Of a stretch of 64,000 bases of DNA, positions 57,038-64,000 are shown one piece after another. Under the pieces are notes generated by a model, which ran no database searches, was not told the origin of the DNA, and saw only the letters and a program-made list of their open reading frames with translations. The stretch covers positions 62,001 through 126,000 of the forward strand of contig JAACJM010000196.1 in NCBI GenBank assembly GCA_013368315.1. The letters run 5' to 3'. Positions within the stretch are counted from its first letter, which is position 1. Every line of letters begins with the position of its first letter. A program made the position numbers and the translations under genes. Source of the stretch: Tetrapyrgos nigripes. Lineage: Eukaryota > Basidiomycota > Agaricomycetes > Agaricales > Campanellaceae.

Positions 57038-60000
57038 ATGCGCACTCAGTTGGGCTATGGGCAGTCGCTCATTCCTCAAGTAGTGCTCGACGCGTCCGAC
57101 ACTGCATGGTCTTTGCGCAAGGACTCCGCTCCGTATGGTTCTTTTTGCTCAAACATCATGCATTACCTCTCATGCGCATTTAACCGTCCAGTGTCTACAC
57201 TAATACTATCCTTATCCCTCTCTACTGTGCTGCGATTTCAGTCGTCGCTCTTCTCTTGCATATTGTGTTCGTCTCAAAACCTGTCCAAAGATGGTTCGGA
57301 AAAAATTCGGATGAATCTGAACCACAAGCTGCTATACCTCTCCATGCCAGTCTCGTTGGAGAAGTGAGAGAACACATCAAGGAACACGGTGGTCTAGTCA
57401 TCTTTTGGTATATGCTTGCAAGACTTGCGGGCTCGCTTGTCCTACTGGGACTTTCCATCACCTCTTTGGTTATTGACGAAGTCAAGAGATCGGGTCCTCA
57501 AGACCAGGATGACGCGTCCATTATGGGGAAGTGGGGCAGAAAACATCCCAGACGCCGTTACGGGGCTCACTTTTCAAAACGGGAATGGTTAGAAGCGGCA
57601 ATGTCCTTGACATACGTGAGTTCAGGGAACTCATATGACAATTTCATATGACTCACTCTATTCTAGCTCTATACATCCCTGCTTGCTCTCATTTCGGTAG
57701 TAGCAAGGCCAAGATGGAGTCGAGTCATAATTCGCCACCTGAATGCCGTCCTGGTCGCCATCTTTTTCGTCTACGTCTATCGAGACCTATATCCATTCGT
57801 GACATATACCTCGAGTCCTCTGGACAGACACGAAGGGTCTCTTCTGTGGGCCAAAATTGCTGTTCTTGGGTTCTCTGCAGTCCTTGTACCTTTGTTGATT
57901 CCTCGACAATATGTGCCTGTTGATCCTAAAGTGAGTGTTTCAGACGCCTATATCTGTACAACGTAGATCTCAATATGACTTTACATAGTACCCCATGGAA
58001 ATACCAAATCCGGAGCAGACTGCATGTATTCTATCGATGGTCACCTACAGATTCCTTGACCCTCTTGTCTTCGCGGCCTACAAAGTAAAACATTTGGCTT
58101 GGGATCAACTCCCTCCTCTCAATGATAATGATCAAGCACACGTCCTTAAAGAGAGGAGCTTCAAGGTACTATTTCATTCTTCTCTTCTCTTCTCAACGCT
58201 TGCTCATTTTGCCATGCTAGCATCTTGATATCTACGCTGGCGCTCCAAGGAGACACATGTTCTTTGGTTTACTACACATATTCCGTCGTGAATACATCGT
58301 TCTCGCTGTCTGCATCATTCTCCACGTCGCATCCAATTTTGCAGCACCTGTTGGTGTCAACAGATTGCTACGGCAAGTCGATTTCAGATTCTTTTTGTAT
58401 TCGTCGAGGGCTGAAAACCATGTAGCTATCTCGAACCTGGAGGCCAGGAGACGGCCATTCGTCCTTGGTTCTGGATCCTCTGGATCCTTCTTGGGCCCGT
58501 AGCAGGTACTTTCGCCATTCAATGGTATGTTTTTATCACTGTGAGTATTCTCAATGCCATTTATGAAGCAAATTCATGTTCTGACTTGACCTAAAATTCC
58601 AGACACGGACTCTCGTTCGTTGCCAGGCCATCATCACTCAACTCGTCTTTGAACATTCCCTCCGAATTCGCGTCAAAGCCGAAGCTCCCAGCTCCTCTGG
58701 AAACAGTGTACCAAACTCATCGACTGATACTCCGGATACCCTTTCCGTTGCTGGCGTCGAAGAGACGTCTGCCAGTTCATCGACTGAAGAGGAAACAATT
58801 CGTGCTAGCACCGCTAGCATTACCTCGAACACTGCCCAGTCCAAGGGGAAGAAGCAGGAGCAGAAGGGAGAAAAAGAGAAGGAACCAACTTCAGACTCGA
58901 GTAATCTGGTTGGGAAGATCAATAACCTGGTCACTACTGATCTTGAAAACATCATTGACGGAAGAGACTTTTTGTACGCCATTGTCTACGTCCCGGTGCA
59001 GGTTACTCTGTGTATTGCGTTCTTGTATGTAGTTGTTGGCTGGAGGTACTGTCATTTTCTCGCCTTGTCTTTTGATTATGATGCTTATCTTTCTCAACTT
59101 GTAAATACAGTGCATTCATTGGGCTTGCCGTCATGCTTATCATGTTTCCTGTGCCAGGTCTCATTGCTAAGCTGGTACAGGACGTTCAACGTAGCCGTCT
59201 GAAGGTTACTGACGCACGGGTTCAGACAGTCACAGAGAGTGAGTGATGTTTCTGGCCTGGGTGTTTGACGTGTATTGAAAACGTTACTATAGCTCTGAAC
59301 GTCCTGCGTATGATCAAGCTGTTTGGTTGGGAACAAAAAATGCAAGGTAGAATTGCAGAAAAGAGGGAGGAAGAACTAGGATGGATCTTTAAGAAGCAGA
59401 TCTTGGAACTGATGAATGGGACTATCAAGTGCGATCCTGACGTTTCTCTCTGTTTTTCGCATCACTTAAATGATAGCTCAGCTTTGTGATTCCTCTCCTT
59501 ACCATGATAGCAACCTATACAACCTAGTAAGTCATTAAAGCTGCTCTTTATCAACTTTTACTGACATTTTGCAATTAGTGTATGTGTACTATCTATGCTG
59601 ATAGCCATCCAGCCTCACTAACGATCCCATTAGACTTTGGTCATGAAGCAAGAATTGACTGCATCCGCAGTATTCAGCTCCATGTCGGTATTCGACATGC
59701 TACGCGAGCAACTGCACATCATCTTCGACACGATTACCATGATAATGACTGGCAAAGTTTCTCTGGAGCGTGTATCCAGCTTCTTACGCGAGGTCAGTCA
59801 GATTTAAAGTGAAACAGCAACGCTGGATCTTACGATGACCTCATTTAGACCGAACTACTTGACAGATTCTCCGAGAAAGAAACAGACTCGAATTACTTCA
59901 CGCCTGCTGATCAGAACCAAAGCGAGGAAATCGGCTTCCGAAATGCGACATTTACCTGGTCCAATGATGTGGATGGCTCCCTTACACCTTCCAAGCGCAA

Positions 60001-63000
60001 ATTCCTCCTCAAGATTGAAGAAGAGCTGATCTTTCGGCAGGATTCTATCAACCTTGTCATTGGAGAAACTGGCTCTGGGAAAACATCATTGTTGATGGCT
60101 CTACTTTGTCTGTCTCTTTGTTGTTCAGGTCTTTCATCTTACTGACGAGTATTCTGTAGCCGAAATGCATTTCATTCCTTCCAGTCCAGATTCGTGGTAC
60201 AATCTCCCTCGAGATAGTGGCGTAGCATACGCTGCTCAAGAGTCATGGGTCCTTAACGAGACCATCAAAGCGAGACACCATCATTTTCTTCTTCCACGGG
60301 ATTCTTACAGCTTTCCAGGAAAACATTCTCTTTGGAGCACCTTTCGACGAAGAACGGTACCGCAAAGTCATCCACCAATGCGGACTGGAACGAGATCTTA
60401 CTTTATTTGAAGCTGGAGATGCTACTGAGGTTGGCGAGAAGGGTTTGTGATATGCTTTTTCACACAAACCTCAAAAAATGTCTGACGCTAGGTCCGGCAG
60501 GTCTCACGCTTTCAGGCGGACAAAAGGCAAGAATTACGCTGGCCAGAGCTGTATATTCTGCTGCCAAGATTCTTCTCTTGGACGATGTATTGGCAGCACT
60601 TGAGTATGCTCTAAGCGTCTTCTGACAGTTCTTTTTCAACTGACTCCTTTTCCAGCGTGCACACCTCAAAATGGATCGTTGAGAAATGCTTTTGTGGTGA
60701 TTTAGTGCAAGGAAGAACGATCATACTTGTGGTATGTTCAGTCAATCTCTATCACTCTGATGTGTATTCCAAGTGCATTTCAGACCCACAACGTTGCCCT
60801 CGCTCGCCCGATCGCTTCCTTTGTCGTTGCTATGAAAGATGGACGGATTGAGAGTCAAGGAACTGTTGCAGATGCTCTCCGTAAAGATCATGTTCTGTCA
60901 GCAGAAGCCAAGGAAAACGAACAGATCTTGAAGAGGAGTGATCAAGAAATCGATCATCACCCACCTTCAGATGACCCCAAAGGCGACGGGAAGCTCATTG
61001 CAGCGGAAGAAATTGAAGAGGGACACGTCAGTTGGCCTGCTGGTATGTTGCTACATTGGAGTACTTCAACCACGAAACTCATCACTCTCTTAGTGAAAAT
61101 GTACTTTTCAGGACTGGGCGGAAGTTACCCTTGGATATTCTGCATCGCATGTGTTTTAGCATCCTTGATGGTCGAGTTGCTGAATACGAGTCAAACATAT
61201 TTCCTTGGATACTGGACTACACAATACGATGAACGAGACGATCCTTCTGAAGTCCCTGTGGTTCTGTAAGCCGCAAAAATCCGCTCACGTCATATGACAT
61301 GTGGTACTGATCACCTATTTCTCAGCTACATTGGCATTTACGGTATCGAAAATTTCTCTTACATTTTTGACTGGTCCTAATCCGCTTTCAGCTACCCTTC
61401 TTGCTTGTGCCGTCATCATCTACTGTTGCGGGTATATGGTCTATCTTTACGGAGGGATTCGTGCATCGCGGACACTGCATAAACGCCTCGTTGAATCTGT
61501 TTTGGGAACTACTTTACGGTTGGTCAAATATCTCCGTCTTTGACAGATACTGATGTTGATTTGCAGGTGGTTGGACACAACTCCGACCTCTCGTATTATC
61601 GCAAGATGTACACAAGACATCCGAGCAGGTACATGATTCGTCTCTGTAGCATTAGACGACTTGATCGCTTACCTATCATTGCTTCTCTTAGTGGATGGAC
61701 CAATCCCGATGTGGCTTCAATGGGTCGCCGAACTCACCATGGTCATGATCGTCAAACTCTTCGCCGTCGTCCTCATCACTCCTATCTTTTTCATTCCCGG
61801 TGTCCTCGTATTCGTCTTTGGAAGTATAACCGGTCAAATCTACATCAAAGCCCAACTCTCCGTCAAACGCGAAATGTCCAACGCTAAAGCTCCCGTTCTG
61901 GCTCACTTTGGAGCAGCAATTGCGGGATTGACGTCAATTAGGGCTTTTGGTGCTCAAAAAGCGTTTATGGAGGAATCGTTGAAAAGGATAGACAAGTTCT
62001 CGAGAGCGGCACGGACGTTTTATAATCTGAATCGATGGGTTTCTGTGAGAATTACTGCGTTGGGAGCAATGTTCTCTGCTGGGCTGGCGGCATATTTGGT
62101 GTATTTCCGGGATCAAACTGCTGCGAATACGGGTTTCTCGTTGAATATGGCTGGTGAGTTTCTTGCCACACTCGCTGCTGGAGGAACATAATCTGAGTAG
62201 ATTTCATCATCTAGTCGGATTTAGTTCGCTCATCCTTTGGTGGATTAGGAATTTGAACGAGTTTGAGGTTCAGGGTAGGGCTTTAGTCCATTTTTCGTTT
62301 AGGTCATCGTCTAATTAGCTTATTTTTTCAGGCAACAGTCTCGAGCGTATCCAAGGATACCTCAAGATAGAGCAAGAACCAAAACCAGTTCCTGAAGGCG
62401 AACCGCCAGCATATTGGCCCGCTAGTGGCGAAGTCCGCGTAGAGAATCTCTCCGCGAGGTATTCTGCTGATGGACCAAAAGTGCTCAAAAACGTATCGTT
62501 TACAATCAAGTCTGGGGAGAGAATTGGTGTCGGTGAGTAGAGGTGGCATCAATCCAACTATTTTAGCTGACTGGATGGTGGTTTTCCGAATGAAGTTGGA
62601 AGAACTGGTTCTGGAAAGGTATTGCGCTCACTGTTCAAAGTCTACTTATCTGTATCTCATCTCCTCTTGTCCTCGTAGAGCTCCCTCACCCTCTCCTTGC
62701 TAAGGTGTATCCTCACCGAGGGAAACGTGTACTACGATAGCCTTGAAACGAGCAAAGTCAATCTCGATGCTCTACGCTCTAGTATCACCATCATCCCACA
62801 AGTGGTGAGTGTTCTCTGCTCAGTTGATGTTTTGGTCCTCACGTCCTCCCTTCTTCGCCAGCCCGAACTTCTCAGTGGCACTCTCCGTCAAAACCTCGAC
62901 CCATTCGATCAATACGACGATGCCCTACTAAACGGCGCGCTTCGTGCAGCTGGATTGTTTTTCTCTCCAAGAGCAGTCAGATGAGGATGGCGGAAAGTTA

Positions 63001-63621
63001 TCTCTGGACAGTGCTATTTCGAGTGGAGGAAGTAATCTTTCGGTGGGGCAACGACAGATTTTAGCACTTGCTAGAGCAATTGTGAGAGGAAGTAAGTTGT
63101 TGATATTGGACGAAGGTGAGTCTTTATCTGCTTACTTTAACTGTGTCACTTACCAACTGGCGATTTCCACCTGCGATAGCAACATCTGCGATAGGTGGGT
63201 CAATAATTTCATCAAATTTCTTGCAGGACGCTGACACAACGAAGACTACAAAACCGACTCAATAATCCAATCTTCCCTTCGTAACGAGCTGAAAGGAGAT
63301 GTTACACTGATCACGGTTGCTCACCGTTTGCAGACTATCATGGATGCTGACAAAATTGTAAGCAGTCTTTTTGACTTCTCAGCTCTCCTTGACGCTGACA
63401 TTCATTTATCCACGCTTAGATGGTCTTGGATGCTGGAGAAGTTGTGAGTCTAGTCTCAACCAATGCACTACCTATGACTGAGATATGTTCGACAACAGCT
63501 CGAATTTGATAGTCCAAAAGCCCTGCTGCAGATTGAAGGAGGGAGACTGCGTTCCCTCGTCGATGAATCAAATGACAGGGATATCCTGTACCAGATGGCG
63601 AATGCCAACGGGAAGGTTTGA
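57038..63621 (+). CDS. ABCC-type ABC transporter, copy 2 (frameshifted in NBD2 as read)
   Basis: A near-identical paralogue of the gene at 42303, with the same exon pattern and the same two GC-AG introns. The preferred start is ATG 57038; the stop is TGA 63619-63621. Here the membrane exon near 57765 reads correctly ([15 protein letters not shown]), showing that copy 1 has the extra T. NBD1 is intact ([38 protein letters not shown]). In NBD2, Walker A is intact, but a T5 run at about 62958 (T4 in copy 1) shifts the frame just before the signature motif [14 protein letters not shown]. As read, copy 2 would lack the NBD2 signature, Walker B and H-loop. Amino-acid differences are few and conservative (for example Glu-Val-Pro against Glu-Ile-Pro). 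Confidence 0.82.
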
Positions 63622-63828
63622 GTGGAGGGTCAAGCAGTTAAAATATATACGCCAGATTTAGAGAATGGACCTTGTTTGATCCACTTCGAGACTACGAGTT
63701 CGAGTGCACTTTGGATGAGTCACGTTGCAAATGTACAGAATTTCTATGTAAACGACTTGCTATTATGTAGGGCCGAAATCATTTTGTGGTCTGACAGCAC
63801 AAGACCATACTCTCCCACTAGTCTGGAT

Positions 63829-63920
63829 GCCTGCACCTGCACCTGACCAAAGCCTGCAAAGATTGAGAGAGCAAAGAGCGATAGGAATGCATACAGAGTC
63901 AGAAGCTTCTGAGTGAATAT
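63829..63920 (-). pseudogene. remnant of duplicated small secreted protein gene
   Basis: Matches the signal-peptide exon of the gene at 49086-49579 (LTLYAFLSLFAL, IFAGFGQVQV). The ATG is changed to ATA at 63918-63920. All sequence from the exon end to beyond the stop codon is deleted, so the fragment joins directly to the ABC 3' flank. Confidence 0.75.
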
Positions 63921-64000
63921 CGTAGGTGAGAAGGATAAGAGAGAGAGAGAGAGTGTGTGTAGAGATCCTAAGAGGGAGGCCTGAGGGATGCGATGAGGGA

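Larger units (their letters stand above)
56736..64000. repeat. segmental duplication unit 2 (incomplete in window)
   Basis: A direct repeat of 42004 onward. It includes the ABC promoter, the ABC gene and, after a deletion of roughly 400 bp relative to unit 1, the first part of the small secreted protein gene and its promoter. It still matches unit 1 (to about 49,660) at the window end. Confidence 0.85.

Overview
The window is a piece of nuclear chromosome from a filamentous basidiomycete, most likely an Agaricomycete. The genes are compact and interrupted by many short introns (mostly 45-60 nt, gt..ag). The gene set is fungal: copper-fist regulator, GH79 glycosidase, DUF6699, Puf4-type Pumilio, ABCC transporter with a basidiomycete-style N-terminus, GCNA-like SprT protease. 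No prokaryotic features, CRISPR array, rRNA or tRNA could be supported. I cannot name the species from the sequence alone.

Layout. 1-2244 is gene-poor with two perfect hairpins. 2245-8300 holds an MFS exporter, a Ser/Pro-rich unknown and a DUF6699 protein. 8858-9141 is a degenerate 117-bp tandem repeat. 9305-21633 is a dense housekeeping block: BAR-SH3 membrane-curvature protein, SBDS/Sdo1, ALG1, NFU1, two tandem HEM3 genes, a UBE2W-type E2, and a copper-fist transcription factor. 22236-32815 contains a coiled-coil unknown, a UVRAG-type PI3K complex II subunit, a Puf4-type RNA-binding protein and ribosomal protein S29. 33370-41907 contains a cytochrome P450, a GCNA-like SUMO-interacting SprT protease, a GH79 beta-glucuronidase-like secreted enzyme, a small unknown and ISA1.

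42004-64000 is dominated by a segmental duplication of period about 14.73 kb. Unit 1 (42004-56735) carries an ABCC transporter, a small secreted protein, a short-chain dehydrogenase, an AYR1-like gene relic, a 732-residue intronless membrane protein and the 3' part of an unidentified gene. Unit 2 starts at 56736 and runs off the window. It repeats the ABC transporter and a deleted remnant of the small secreted protein gene. The two ABC copies are nearly identical, but each carries its own single-T homopolymer frameshift.

Functional themes. Several genes concern metal cofactors: NFU1 and ISA1 (Fe-S cluster maturation), two HEM3 copies (heme synthesis, an unusual duplication) and a copper-fist regulator. 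I see no evidence that they form a dedicated cluster. The best candidates for something new are the HEM3 pair, where the second copy has a Ser-to-Cys change in the cofactor-binding loop and both copies use an 11-nt microexon for the active-site RGN motif, and the recent ABC transporter segmental duplication.
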